Both the position numbers and the translations under genes were made by a program. The notes beneath the pieces were generated by a model, which had not been told where the DNA came from, made no database searches, and was given only the letters and a program-made list of their open reading frames with translations. Shown piece by piece: positions 33,333 through 42,457 of a DNA stretch of 64,000 nt. Source of the stretch: Bradyrhizobium sp. 149 (GTDB lineage: Bacteria; Pseudomonadota; Alphaproteobacteria; Rhizobiales; Xanthobacteraceae); the NCBI RefSeq assembly GCF_023073915.1, contig NZ_JADPKK010000019.1:62001-126000 (forward strand), in the 5' to 3' direction. Position 1 is the stretch's first letter; each line of letters starts with the position of its first letter.

Positions 33333-34250
33333 TCAGGCACGTCCGCGCAGGCGCTGGAAAATTTCGCTGCCCCAGCGCAAGGGCGCTGTCGACTTCCACG
33401 ACGTGGACTTTCGGATAGCCACCATTTCCGATCTCGCCGCATCCCTTTCGATCCTGAGCTTCCACGTGTCGGCCAGCGCGGAATCACGCTCCGCCGTGAC
33501 CCAGTCACGCATGGTCGCGTCCTCACGCCACAGGCTTAGTTGATCGGCAAATGCTTGCCGCAGTGAGGGACTCGCGCCTTCACGCAGAGGCGCCGTATTG
33601 ACGTCGGCTTCGACCAACCTCAGACGGGTCGAGGGATTGCTGATGCCAGCGTAGTGATGGATGATCGCGTCAGGGGCCACAGCCAGGCCGGGAGCTGAAT
33701 TCCAGATGGTATCGAGGCGCGCGAGACGGATTCGATCCGGCTCCTCAGGACGGTTTGGTCCGAGCCCCAGGCATTCGTCATATCCGAGAAGGTGGTGAAT
33801 TGTCGCCTGATCGGACCAGTGATGCGGTAGTTGTCCGGCCTCCCACACTCGCTTGAAAAAATCGCGCGACCAATCGCCAACTCTGATCAGCATGACGCCG
33901 GAGTTGAAGTGCGGCACGAAATTCTCGGCTTCTATCTTTGACGTTTCAGGCCCGTGCCAGGCCATCTGAAGAGAGGCGCCATCGATCGCAACGGTCCGAA
34001 CGTCGACATCACGGCGCAAGACGATGGCGTCCACATCGACCCAGAGCACGAAATCGAAATTGTCTTCGAGGACGGCGCGGATTGCCTCAATCTTGATCCA
34101 TCCGCGCGGGCGCTCCCAGTCGTCCCGATAGTCAGTCTGCACCGTGTATCCGTGCGCCCTTGCGAAAGCCTGCAGGCTTGGAGCCGTCAAAGCTGCAAGC
34201 GGCTGCTGAACAGAGTTGTACGCTGTTAAAAGACATACACTTGGCTTCAT
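33333..34250 (-). CDS. Glycosyltransferase (GMA12/MNN10-like, GT34-type)
   Basis: 305 residues. The nucleotide-sugar site is FDFVLWVDVDAIVLRRDVD (DxD). It continues with HFNSGVMLIRVGDWSRDF, WSDQATIHHLLGYDE and IIHHYAGIS, the arrangement of the galactosyltransferase/GT34 group. The last 50 residues are a charged helix ending TSWKSTAPLRWGSEIFQRL, a tail seen on many bacterial glycosyltransferases that modify surface polysaccharides. There is no signal peptide. Convergent with the radical SAM gene; the acceptor is unknown. Confidence 0.85.
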   Translation of the reverse strand: MKPSVCLLTAYNSVQQPLAALTAPSLQAFARAHGYTVQTDYRDDWERPRGWIKIEAIRAVLEDNFDFVLWVDVDAIVLRRDVDVRTVAIDGASLQMAWHGPETSKIEAENFVPHFNSGVMLIRVGDWSRDFFKRVWEAGQLPHHWSDQATIHHLLGYDECLGLGPNRPEEPDRIRLARLDTIWNSAPGLAVAPDAIIHHYAGISNPSTRLRLVEADVNTAPLREGASPSLRQAFADQLSLWREDATMRDWVTAERDSALADTWKLRIERDAARSEMVAIRKSTSWKSTAPLRWGSEIFQRLRGRA

Positions 34251-34469
34251 TGATCCCCCTCAGGCGCCTACCAAGATAGACGCATGTTGCCAATTGGCAA
34301 ACTGAGACTGTCGCCGCCATCCAGCAATGGTCGGCTATCGGGCCGGGAATTGAAGGGGCAAGACCAAGGGAGCGCGCGAGCGCGCCCCCGATCGAAGGCT
34401 CCGCGTGCCACCGCTGGAGGCGGGGTTTAGATGGGCGATACGTTCGCCTCCCCCGTCGGGCGAAGCACC

Positions 34470-37400
34470 CTACTCCGCCGCGATCTGCCTTGGCGCTGGC
34501 GGCGGATTGGCGAGATCCGCGGCAAGCTGGGCGTAGCGGGCCTTGGCGTCCGCGACCGCCTTCTCCTTCACCGGGCCGTAGCCACGGATGCGGTCCGGCA
34601 GCGACAGCAGTTCGACAGCAGTGTCGATCGTGAGCGGCGACAACAGGCCGAGTACGGTGGCGACGTCCTTTTCGTAGCCGGCGATCAGATCGCGTTCGAG
34701 CTTGCGGTCGGCGCTACGGCCGAAGATGTCGAGCGGCGTGCCACGCAGCACCTTGAATTTCGCCAGCACGCGGAACACCGGGAGCATCCACGGGCCGAAG
34801 GCGCGCTTCTTCGGGCGACCGAGCGCATCTACGCCACGGCTGAGGATCGGCGGTGCCAGGTTGAAGTTGAACTTGAAATCGCCCTCGAACTGGTCGCGGA
34901 GCTGCTTTTCGAAAGCACCGCTCGTGTAGAGGCGCGCGACCTCGTATTCATCCTTGTACGCCAGCAGTTTTGCGTAGTTGATCGCAACCGCGCGCGTCAG
35001 CGCCTCGTCATAGCCGCCCTGCCGGGCAGCTTCGCTGACCTGATTAACCAGCTTGCGATAACGTTTTGCCAGGCGCCCGTTCTGATAGGCGGTGAGATGC
35101 TTGGCGCGGTGCTCGACGAGTTCGTCGAGTGTCATTGCGTCCAGGGTCTTGGGCGCGACGACCTCCTCCGTTCCCTTGAGCATGTCGGCGAGACGCTGGG
35201 GGTCCGCGACCGCGAGGCGGCCGAGGCGGAAGGCTTCCTTGTTCATCTTGATCGAGACGCCGTTGACCTCGATCGCCTGCTCGATCGACTCCGCCGACAG
35301 CGGCAAGAGGCCCTTCTGATAGGCGTAGCCCATCATCATCATGTTGGTGGCGATGCTGTCGCCGAGGAGTTGCTCGGCCGGTTTGGTGAAGTCGAAGAAC
35401 ACCGAGTCCTTGTGTAGCGCGGTTTCGAGCAACCCGTTCAGCTTGCGGGTCTGGAAGTTGAAATCGCGGTTGAGGATGAAGTCGGCGGTCGGGATGACGT
35501 GGCTGTTGATGATGCCGTGGGTGCGGCTGGTGTCGCAGAGCGAAATGGTGTCCTTGGCGACCGCGACAACCTCATCGGCGGCGAGCACGACGTCGGCGGT
35601 GCCGGTGACGATGCGTGAACAGGTCACCTCGGCCGGATGATCGGACAGGCGCACATGGCTCAGCACCGCCCCTCCCTTCTGGGCCAGGCCCGACATGTCG
35701 AGGATCATCGAGGCCTTGCCCTCGATATGCGCGGCCATGCCGAGCAGCGCGCCGATGGTCAGTACGCCCGTGCCGCCGACGCCACCGACTGCGATGTTGT
35801 AGGGTTTGTCCAAATTGGAGCGCGATGCCGGCTCAGGCAGCGTGCCGATATCGCCAACCCCCGCCGGCGCGCGCTTGCGCATCTTGCCGCCATCGACGGT
35901 GACGAAGGACGGGCAGAAACCTTTGACGCAGGAATAATCCTTGTTGCAGGTCGACTGGTTGATGGCGCGCTTGCGGCCGAACTCGGTCTCGAGCGGCTCG
36001 ACCGAAATGCAGTTCGATTGCACCGAGCAATCGCCGCAGCCTTCGCACACCGCGGGATTGATGAGCACGCGGCGGGCCGGATCCTCCAACGTGCCGCGCT
36101 TGCGGCGGCGGCGCTTCTCGGCGGCGCAGGTCTGCACGAACACGATCGCGGATGCGCCCTTCACCTTGCGCAGCGTTCTTTGGACCGCGTCGAGCTCGTC
36201 GCGATGCGCGGTCTTGACGCCGGGCGCGATCTCGTTCGCCGGATAGGCGTCGGGATTTTCCGAGACCAGATAGATCTCGCGGATGCCTTCGCTATGGAGC
36301 TGGAAGGTAATCTGCTGCGGCGACAATTCGCCGTCGACATGCTGACCGCCGGTCATCGCAGTCGCGTCGTTGTAGAGGATCTTGTAGGTGATGTTGGCGC
36401 CGGAGGCGACCGCCTGGCGGATCGCGAGGCTGCCGGAGTGGAAATACGTGCCGTCGCCGAGATTGGCGAAGACGTGCTCTTCCTTGGTGAAGGGGGCAAC
36501 GCCGACCCACGGCACGCCCTCGCCGCCCATATGTGTGAACGTCTCGGTGGAGCGATCCATCCACAGTGCCATGAAGTGGCAGCCGATGCCGGCAAAAGCG
36601 CGGCTGCCTTCGGGTACCTTGGTCGAGGTGTTGTGCGGGCAGCCGGAGCAGAAATACGGGGTGCGGGCGACAGGCGCGCTCGCCTGCATTTGCGAAGCCT
36701 GGCGGCCGTTGAACCAATCGGCCTTGGCACGCAGCATCGTTGCAATTTCGGGATTGAGATCAAGTCGAAGCAGGCGCTCGGTCAGCGAACTGGCCAGTGA
36801 GGCGACGCTGAGTTCTTCGGCAAAGGGAAGGAAGCGCTTGTCGTGATCGTCCATTTTGCCGATGATGCGGGGACGGACGTCGTCGCGCCAGTTGAACAGC
36901 TCCTGCTTCACTTGATTCTCGACGATCTCGCGGCGCTCTTCGATGATGAAGATTTCCTCGAGGCCTACAGCAAATTGCCTGACGCCTTCCGGCTCCAGAG
37001 GCCAGGGCATACCGATCTTGTACAATCGAAGTCCGATCTTGGCGGCGACCTCGGGTGTGATACCGAGCTCGCGCAGCGCCTGACGGATGTCCTCGTAGCT
37101 CTTGCCCGACGCCATGATGCCGTAGCGGGCGTTCGGCGAATCCATGGTGATGCGATTGACCTTGTTGGCGCGCGCAAAAGCGATCGCGGCAAAGCCCTTG
37201 TAGTCCTGCAGGCGGCGGTCCTGGGCGAAGCGGTCGTCGGGCCAACGCAGATTGAGGCCACCCTCGGGCATTTCGAAATCGGTCGGGATCACGAACGGCG
37301 TCATCTCGTCGGTGAGGTCGATCTCGGCGGTGGTCTCCACCGTCTCCGTGATCACCTTCATGCCGACCCAGCAGCCCGAGTAGCGCGACATCGCGATACC

Positions 37401-37961
37401 CAGAAGACCCATCTCGATCATCTCGTGGACGCTCGACGGGTAGAGATAGGGCATCAGCGCCGACATGAAGGCGTGGTCGGACTGATGCGGGACCGTCGAG
37501 GATTTGGCGCCGTGGTCGTCGCCGGCGAGACACAGGACGCCGCCGTTCTTGGCGGATCCCGCGGCATTGCCGTGGCGGAAGACGTCGCCGCAGCGATCGA
37601 CGCCGGGGCCCTTGCCGTACCAGATGCCGACCACGCCGTCATACTTGGCGCCGGGCGAGAGATTGAGCTGCTGCGAGCCCCAGATGGCGGTAGCGGCCAG
37701 ATCCTCGTTCACGCCGGGCTGAAACTTGATGTTGTACTGCTCGAGATGTTTTCGCGCGGCGAAGAGCTGCTGGTCATAGCCGCCGAGCGGCGAGCCGCGA
37801 TACCCCGAGATGAAGCCCGCGGTGTTCAGCCCCGCGGCACGGTCGCGCCGGATCTGGGCCATCGGCAGGCGGACCAGGGCCTGAATGCCGGTCGTGAAAA
37901 TATGTCCGGTGTCCTGGGTGTACTTCTGATCGAGACTGATCGGACCCTGGTTGATGCCCAT
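34470..37961 (-). CDS. Indolepyruvate ferredoxin oxidoreductase (fused subunits)
   Basis: 1,163 residues, the length of fused alphaproteobacterial enzymes. The N-terminal part resembles the pyrimidine-binding TPP domain (TTGIQALVRLPMAQIRRDRA), the middle holds the TPP domain (GCPHNTSTKVPEGSRAFAGI). A ferredoxin-like segment with Cys pairs follows (VCEGCGDCSVQSNC; CNKDYSCVKGFC), and the C-terminal gamma-like part begins NIAVGGVGGTGVLTIGALLG. The enzyme converts aryl pyruvates from amino acid transamination to acyl-CoA with ferredoxin or another carrier. It is a single gene, divergent from the cytochrome gene. Confidence 0.93.
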   Translation of the reverse strand: MGINQGPISLDQKYTQDTGHIFTTGIQALVRLPMAQIRRDRAAGLNTAGFISGYRGSPLGGYDQQLFAARKHLEQYNIKFQPGVNEDLAATAIWGSQQLNLSPGAKYDGVVGIWYGKGPGVDRCGDVFRHGNAAGSAKNGGVLCLAGDDHGAKSSTVPHQSDHAFMSALMPYLYPSSVHEMIEMGLLGIAMSRYSGCWVGMKVITETVETTAEIDLTDEMTPFVIPTDFEMPEGGLNLRWPDDRFAQDRRLQDYKGFAAIAFARANKVNRITMDSPNARYGIMASGKSYEDIRQALRELGITPEVAAKIGLRLYKIGMPWPLEPEGVRQFAVGLEEIFIIEERREIVENQVKQELFNWRDDVRPRIIGKMDDHDKRFLPFAEELSVASLASSLTERLLRLDLNPEIATMLRAKADWFNGRQASQMQASAPVARTPYFCSGCPHNTSTKVPEGSRAFAGIGCHFMALWMDRSTETFTHMGGEGVPWVGVAPFTKEEHVFANLGDGTYFHSGSLAIRQAVASGANITYKILYNDATAMTGGQHVDGELSPQQITFQLHSEGIREIYLVSENPDAYPANEIAPGVKTAHRDELDAVQRTLRKVKGASAIVFVQTCAAEKRRRRKRGTLEDPARRVLINPAVCEGCGDCSVQSNCISVEPLETEFGRKRAINQSTCNKDYSCVKGFCPSFVTVDGGKMRKRAPAGVGDIGTLPEPASRSNLDKPYNIAVGGVGGTGVLTIGALLGMAAHIEGKASMILDMSGLAQKGGAVLSHVRLSDHPAEVTCSRIVTGTADVVLAADEVVAVAKDTISLCDTSRTHGIINSHVIPTADFILNRDFNFQTRKLNGLLETALHKDSVFFDFTKPAEQLLGDSIATNMMMMGYAYQKGLLPLSAESIEQAIEVNGVSIKMNKEAFRLGRLAVADPQRLADMLKGTEEVVAPKTLDAMTLDELVEHRAKHLTAYQNGRLAKRYRKLVNQVSEAARQGGYDEALTRAVAINYAKLLAYKDEYEVARLYTSGAFEKQLRDQFEGDFKFNFNLAPPILSRGVDALGRPKKRAFGPWMLPVFRVLAKFKVLRGTPLDIFGRSADRKLERDLIAGYEKDVATVLGLLSPLTIDTAVELLSLPDRIRGYGPVKEKAVADAKARYAQLAADLANPPPAPRQIAAE

Positions 37962-38240
37962 TATGTCCTCTTCCGCCCTTTTGAGCGCCTGGCTGCTTAA
38001 GCCGTTGCCTGCCCGTTGTTTTTAGCTAGGGCGCGCCGACCATCTCCGCCACTCTATGTCGGATATTTCACGCTCCGCATCACAAATCTGGACCAAAGGT
38101 GGCGCCGGGTAAAAATCGCAATTTCGTGGCGGCGATGGCATCGGCGATTTTCAATTTGTGTCACCATACCCCCGGCGCCGCGAAACGAATTGACGCCCGG
38201 TCATCCGGGACGACGTCGATGGGTCGCAGGAGAGGCTTTC

Positions 38241-39467
38241 ATGCGGACGATTCTGGCTGGCTTGGCTCTTGTGGGTCTGGCGTTGTGCAGTGCGGTTGCG
38301 AGCGCAGCCGTCGCTGCCGAGCCGTCGCCGGAGCTGATCGCCTCCGGCAAGGCGCTGGTGGAGGCCGGCGACTGTGCGGGCTGCCACACCGCCGATCCCA
38401 CAAAGCCGTTCGCGGGCGGAAAGCGCATCGACACGCCGTTCGGCGCCATCTACGCGCCGAACCTGACGCCGGACCGCGACACCGGGATCGGCGCCTGGTC
38501 CGACGCCGACTTCACCCGCGCCGTGCGCACCGGCGTCGCACCCGACGGCTCGAACTATTATCCGGCGTTCCCCTACCCCTATTTCACGCGCATGACGAAG
38601 GACGACACGCTGGCGATCCGGGCCTATCTCGGAACGCTCGCGGCCGTCACGAGCCGCAACAAGCCGCCGGAGCTGCGCTGGCCGTTTGGCTATCGCGGCC
38701 TGATGCGGGCCTGGAACTTGCTGTTTTTCAAACCCGGCCTTTTCGAGCCGGACCAGGCCAAGAGCGCGGCGTGGAACAGAGGCGGTTATCTGGTCACCGG
38801 GCTCAGCCATTGCGGCGCCTGCCATACGCCGAAGAACTATTTTGGCGCGGACAAGACCGCGCAGGCCCTATCCGGCAACGAGATCGGCGGCTGGTTTGCA
38901 CCGCGACTCGATGGCGCCACACGGAGCGGGCTGCAATCGTGGAGCGCTCAGGACATTGCGGAGTATCTGCAAAGCGGCCGCAACGCCAAAAGCCATGCCG
39001 GCGGGCCGATGGCGGAGGTGATCGTCAACTCGACCTCGAAGATGAGCGATGCCGATGTGCGCGCCATCGCGGTGTATCTGAAAGACCTGCCGCCGGTGCG
39101 GCGCGAGCCGAAGGTGACGCCGCCTGAGGATCCCGAGATGAAAGCCGGCCAGGCCGTCTACGCAAAACTCTGCATCGCCTGCCACGAGGCCGACGGCTCC
39201 GGCGCGCCGCGCATCTATCCGCCGCTGCCTGGCAACGCGCTGCTGCAATCGATCAATCCGTCCTCCACCTTGCGCATCATCCTCGACGGCGCCCACACCG
39301 TGACGACGCCGCGCGCGCCCAACACCGGCGAGATGCCGGCCTATGCCAGGCAATTATCCGATGAAGAGATCGCGGCGGTAACGAACTACATCCGCAATTC
39401 CTGGGGCAATGCCGCCCCGCTGGTGACGCCGGCGCAGGTGGCCAAGGCGCGGAAGCAGGAGCCGTAG
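38241..39467 (+). CDS. Tri-haem cytochrome c (alcohol-dehydrogenase cytochrome subunit type)
   Basis: 408 residues from the ATG at 38241 (GCAGGAGAGG upstream), with signal peptide MRTILAGLALVGLALCSAVA. Three CxxCH haem sites: CAGCH, CGACH and CIACH, each followed later by a candidate Met ligand (GPMAEVI and GEMPAYA among them). The layout matches the membrane-associated cytochrome subunit of quinoprotein or flavin dehydrogenases that pass electrons to the quinone pool. No dehydrogenase subunit is adjacent here, which is unusual. Confidence 0.9.
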   Translation: MRTILAGLALVGLALCSAVASAAVAAEPSPELIASGKALVEAGDCAGCHTADPTKPFAGGKRIDTPFGAIYAPNLTPDRDTGIGAWSDADFTRAVRTGVAPDGSNYYPAFPYPYFTRMTKDDTLAIRAYLGTLAAVTSRNKPPELRWPFGYRGLMRAWNLLFFKPGLFEPDQAKSAAWNRGGYLVTGLSHCGACHTPKNYFGADKTAQALSGNEIGGWFAPRLDGATRSGLQSWSAQDIAEYLQSGRNAKSHAGGPMAEVIVNSTSKMSDADVRAIAVYLKDLPPVRREPKVTPPEDPEMKAGQAVYAKLCIACHEADGSGAPRIYPPLPGNALLQSINPSSTLRIILDGAHTVTTPRAPNTGEMPAYARQLSDEEIAAVTNYIRNSWGNAAPLVTPAQVAKARKQEP

Positions 39468-39468
39468 T

Positions 39469-40119
39469 TTAGGGCTCCCGCTCCTCCTGTTCTGTGAACA
39501 CGAACTTCGGCATCTCCCATTTGTAGCGCACCGCCAGCAGGCGAAAGCTGATGCCGAGGACGAACGTCAAAATGGTCCAGAGCTCGGCGTTCAGCTTGAG
39601 GCCGAAGGCGGTCGCGTAGAACAGTCCCGTTACCACCGAGACGCTGGCGTAGAGCTCGGAGCGGAACAGCAGCGGCACGTCGTTGCAGAGCACGTCGCGC
39701 AAGACGCCGCCGGCGCAGCCGGTCACCATGCCGGAGACGATGACGATTGGCAGCGTGGCGTCCATCTGCCAGGCGATATCGCAGCCAGCCATGGTGAAGA
39801 CAACGAGACCGATGGCGTCGAGCACGATGAAGGCCACTTTCAGCCTGTGCACGAGGCGAGCCGTCAGAATGGTGAGGAAGGCGGCGCCCCCAGCCAGTGC
39901 GAGGTAGATGGGATTTTGCACCCAGGCCAGAGGATAGTGACCGAGAAAGAGATCGCGCAAGGTGCCGCCGCCGAGCGCCGTGATGCAGCCGAGGAAGCAG
40001 ACGCCGAGCCAGTCCATGCTGCGGCGGCCGGCTGCGAGCGCGGCGGTCATGCCTTGCGCCGCGACCGCGACCAGCGACAACAGATGCAGCACGCTATCGC
40101 TCGGCGGCAAGCTCCACAT
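39469..40119 (-). CDS. TRIC-family (UPF0126) membrane channel protein
   Basis: 216 residues and about seven transmembrane helices in two homologous halves. Each half has the signature glycine-rich bend: ALGGGTLRDLFLGHYPLAW and GCAGGVLRDVLCNDVPLLF. Prokaryotic members form trimeric cation channels in the inner membrane; the physiological role is not settled. The stop is one base from the stop of the convergent cytochrome gene. Confidence 0.9.
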   Translation of the reverse strand: MWSLPPSDSVLHLLSLVAVAAQGMTAALAAGRRSMDWLGVCFLGCITALGGGTLRDLFLGHYPLAWVQNPIYLALAGGAAFLTILTARLVHRLKVAFIVLDAIGLVVFTMAGCDIAWQMDATLPIVIVSGMVTGCAGGVLRDVLCNDVPLLFRSELYASVSVVTGLFYATAFGLKLNAELWTILTFVLGISFRLLAVRYKWEMPKFVFTEQEEREP

Positions 40120-40283
40120 CGTTTTGTTCCTTTCCCCCCGCGGAACTTATGCTTGGGGTTCCCAAGTGAACAGGTTCCCGATTCCCGGCGCGGGGGCAAC
40201 ATGCGACGAAAGCCTTAGGGAGCGCGGAACTGAATCTCGCATCTAAGGGTTGTCCAGCCGCAATAATCGAGGAGACCCAATCG

Positions 40284-40676
40284 ATGGCTGACGACCGTTT
40301 TACCAACGATCCGTACCGCCCGAATCTCGCCGATGATGAGTATCGCAACGCGGCGCGACGGGATGCCCAGCTTCAGGTCGACCCGGAGCTTGGCGAAGGC
40401 CCCGCCTCCAGCGGCAAGGTAGCCCTGTTCGCAGTGGCAATCGCCTTGGTGCTGGGTGCCGTTTTCTACGGCCTGAACAACACGAACACCGGTAACCAGG
40501 CGAGCAACGCGCCGGCGACGCAGACTGCGCAGCAGGCGCCCGCGACCAATCCGGCCGCACCTCCCGGCATGCGTGACGTGACGCCGCGCACCAACACCGG
40601 ACCGGGCGTAACCACGGGCGCCGCGCCGAGCAAGCCGGCCCCGGATACGCCGGCGCCGTCTGATGGCGCGAAGTAA
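40284..40676 (+). CDS. Single-pass membrane hypothetical protein
   Basis: 130 residues. A charged cytoplasmic N-terminus (DDRFTNDPYRPNLADDEYRN) is followed by one helix (KVALFAVAIALVLGAVFYGL) and a low-complexity Asn/Thr/Pro/Ala tail (PATQTAQQAPATNPAAPPGM). It is preceded by a GAGGAG ribosome binding site and followed by a strong terminator. The function is unknown. Confidence 0.7.
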   Translation: MADDRFTNDPYRPNLADDEYRNAARRDAQLQVDPELGEGPASSGKVALFAVAIALVLGAVFYGLNNTNTGNQASNAPATQTAQQAPATNPAAPPGMRDVTPRTNTGPGVTTGAAPSKPAPDTPAPSDGAK

Positions 40677-40697
40677 CGATTTGCAACAATATGCGAC

Positions 40698-40724
40698 AGC
40701 GGCGGGATTTCAGATCCCGCCGCT
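40698..40724 (+). terminator. Rho-independent terminator
   Basis: AGCGGCGGGAT and ATCCCGCCGCT form a perfect 11-bp stem with a five-base loop, followed by TTCGTTTGTCTTT. It lies 21 bases after the membrane protein gene and also faces the convergent PEP-mutase family gene. Confidence 0.85.
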
Positions 40725-40735
40725 TTCGTTTGTCT

Positions 40736-41545
40736 TTAGCTGAACATCTTGTTGAGTTCGCCCCCGGGGTAGCCGGTACCGAGCTCGGTGAACGTCCCCT
40801 TCTCCGCCATCTCCTTCGCCGCGCGCATGAAGCCGCCCCAGGCGGCGCGCGCGAGTGAACCGCCGACGCTGATCCGGCGCACGCCGAGATCGGCGGCTTC
40901 CTGCAATGACAGCCCGGAGCCGCCGATCAGCAGGTTGAACGGTTTGGGTGCGACAGCCTTCACCACCGCGGCGATGTCCTCACGGCTCTTCAGGCCCGGC
41001 GCGTAAAGGCAATCGGCGCCGGCATCGGCATAGGCGGCGAGCCGGTCGATCACGAGCTTGAGATCCGTCACGCCCCACAGATACGCCTCGCAGCGGCCGA
41101 CCAGCAGCACGCCGCTATCGCCGATCGCCTTGCGCGACGCCTTGATGCGCTCCACTGCGAGCGCGCGCTCGTAGATCGGCTTGTCCTTGTCGCCGGTCGA
41201 ATCCTCGATCGACAGACCGGCAACGCCGGTGCGCACACAGCGCTCGACATTGTCCGCGACCTTATCCGGCTCGACCGCAAAGCCGCCCTCGAAATCCGCG
41301 TTCACGGGGATGTCGACGGACGTGCTCAATGCCGCCAGATGCTGACAGACGTCCTCGACGGAGACGTGGTTATCGGCCTTGCCGATGGTCCAGGCAAAAC
41401 CCGCGCTCGACGACGCGAGTGCCTTGAAACCGAGATGCTGCAACGCTTTCGCGCTGCCGACGTCGACCGGATTGGGCAGGATGAAGCAGCCGCTCTCGTG
41501 CATCTTCCTGAAGGTCGCGCGCTTGTCAGCAGTTGTCACATGCAT
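40736..41545 (-). CDS. Isocitrate lyase / phosphoenolpyruvate mutase family enzyme
   Basis: 269 residues in a TIM-barrel fold: CFILPNPVDVGSAKALQHLG, the Mg-binding strand DIPVNADFEGGF, and LSIEDSTGDKD. The family splits or forms C-C or C-P bonds in 2-oxo or dicarboxylic acids (PEP mutase, methylisocitrate lyase, carboxyvinyl-carboxyphosphonate enzymes). The typical KKCGH of isocitrate lyase is absent; here the loop has VGRCEAYLWG. The substrate is unknown. It may form a unit with the two small genes to its right on the same strand (52- and 36-base gaps). Confidence 0.85.
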   Translation of the reverse strand: MHVTTADKRATFRKMHESGCFILPNPVDVGSAKALQHLGFKALASSSAGFAWTIGKADNHVSVEDVCQHLAALSTSVDIPVNADFEGGFAVEPDKVADNVERCVRTGVAGLSIEDSTGDKDKPIYERALAVERIKASRKAIGDSGVLLVGRCEAYLWGVTDLKLVIDRLAAYADAGADCLYAPGLKSREDIAAVVKAVAPKPFNLLIGGSGLSLQEAADLGVRRISVGGSLARAAWGGFMRAAKEMAEKGTFTELGTGYPGGELNKMFS

Positions 41546-41596
41546 GTTTCTCTCCCTTGTTGGCCGCGCAGAGATGGGGACGTGCCGCCGCGGGCG

Positions 41597-41947
41597 CTAG
41601 TGCGCGTCGTGCACCGCGCGGCTGTCCTTCGGCGCCTGCTCGCGATCATTCATGCTGTAGTCACGGATGACGCTGGCGATACGCAGATGATAGTCGGCGA
41701 AGATCATTGCGCGGCCTTTCGCTTGCGTGCGGCGATGCTCCATCGTGTTGCGCCAGGCTTGCACGGCTGCCTCGTCCCGCCAGAACGACACCGACAAAAT
41801 CTTGCCCTTCTCGGTCAGGCTCTCGAAACGCTCGACCGAGATGAAGCCGTCGATGGTTTGCAGGATCGGCTTGAGGTCGGCCGCGAGGTCGAAATAATCC
41901 TGGCGGTGTTCCGGCTTCGGCCAGACCTCGAAGATTACGGCGATCAT
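41597..41947 (-). CDS. Antibiotic biosynthesis monooxygenase (ABM) domain protein
   Basis: 116 residues with the dimeric ferredoxin-like fold: IAVIFEVWPKPEHRQDYFDL, FISVERFESLTEKGKILSVS, and FWRDEAAVQAWRNTMEHRR. ABM proteins include cofactor-free monooxygenases, haem-degrading IsdG relatives and proteins of unknown role. A catalytic set cannot be assigned. It is 36 bases downstream of the NIPSNAP-like gene, so an operon is likely. Confidence 0.85.
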   Translation of the reverse strand: MIAVIFEVWPKPEHRQDYFDLAADLKPILQTIDGFISVERFESLTEKGKILSVSFWRDEAAVQAWRNTMEHRRTQAKGRAMIFADYHLRIASVIRDYSMNDREQAPKDSRAVHDAH

Positions 41948-41983
41948 GGACAGTCTCCTTGAGTTGCTGGCCTACAATACCAC

Positions 41984-42292
41984 TTACAAAACCACTTGGC
42001 GCAGAAACGTGCGCTCTTCTGCGAGGATGAATTTGTGCTCCTCCGCGAAATGGAAGTTCGCCATGCCTTCCGTATCCTGACGCAGCCGGGCGCGATAGGC
42101 CTCGTACGCAGCCAGACTCTCGAAGGTGATCAGCGCAAACGCGATGTTGTTGGTGCCCTCGTGCGGCATGAAATAGCCGATCAGGTCGCCGCCGCATTTC
42201 GGGATGATGGTGAGCCAGCGCTTCGAATACTCCTCGAATTGCGCACGCTTGAACGGATCGAGCTGATAGCGGATAAAGACGGTGACGGACAT
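41984..42292 (-). CDS. NIPSNAP-family protein
   Basis: 102 residues from the ATG at 42292 ([20 protein letters not shown]). The pattern [17 protein letters not shown], then [20 protein letters not shown], is typical of NIPSNAP/dimeric alpha-beta barrel proteins. It shares the fold of the neighbouring ABM protein. The function is unknown; it may belong to the operon that ends with the PEP-mutase family gene. Confidence 0.82.
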   Translation of the reverse strand: MSVTVFIRYQLDPFKRAQFEEYSKRWLTIIPKCGGDLIGYFMPHEGTNNIAFALITFESLAAYEAYRARLRQDTEGMANFHFAEEHKFILAEERTFLRQVVL

Positions 42293-42315
42293 GATGGGCT
42301 CCTCTGGTTCCACAT

Positions 42316-42402
42316 CGTCATTGCGAGCGCAGCGAAGCGATCCAGGAATCCCTCCGCGCAGGCAGCCTGGATTGCTTCATCGCTTCGCTCCTCGCAATGA
42401 TG
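42316..42402. repeat. Dispersed inverted repeat (CATTGCGAGCGCAGCGAAGC type)
   Basis: TCATTGCGAGCGCAGCGAAG followed by CGATCCAGG is matched by CCTGGATTGCTTCATCGCTT and GCTCCTCGCAATGATG. A second copy of the same family is at 52548-52632. The arms would form a long hairpin. It separates the NIPSNAP-like gene from the divergent ArsR gene. Confidence 0.75.
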
Positions 42403-42457
42403 AGCAAAGCCACGCTATGCGCTTGCCTCACCACAATGCTTCGGCTACCATCGAAGC

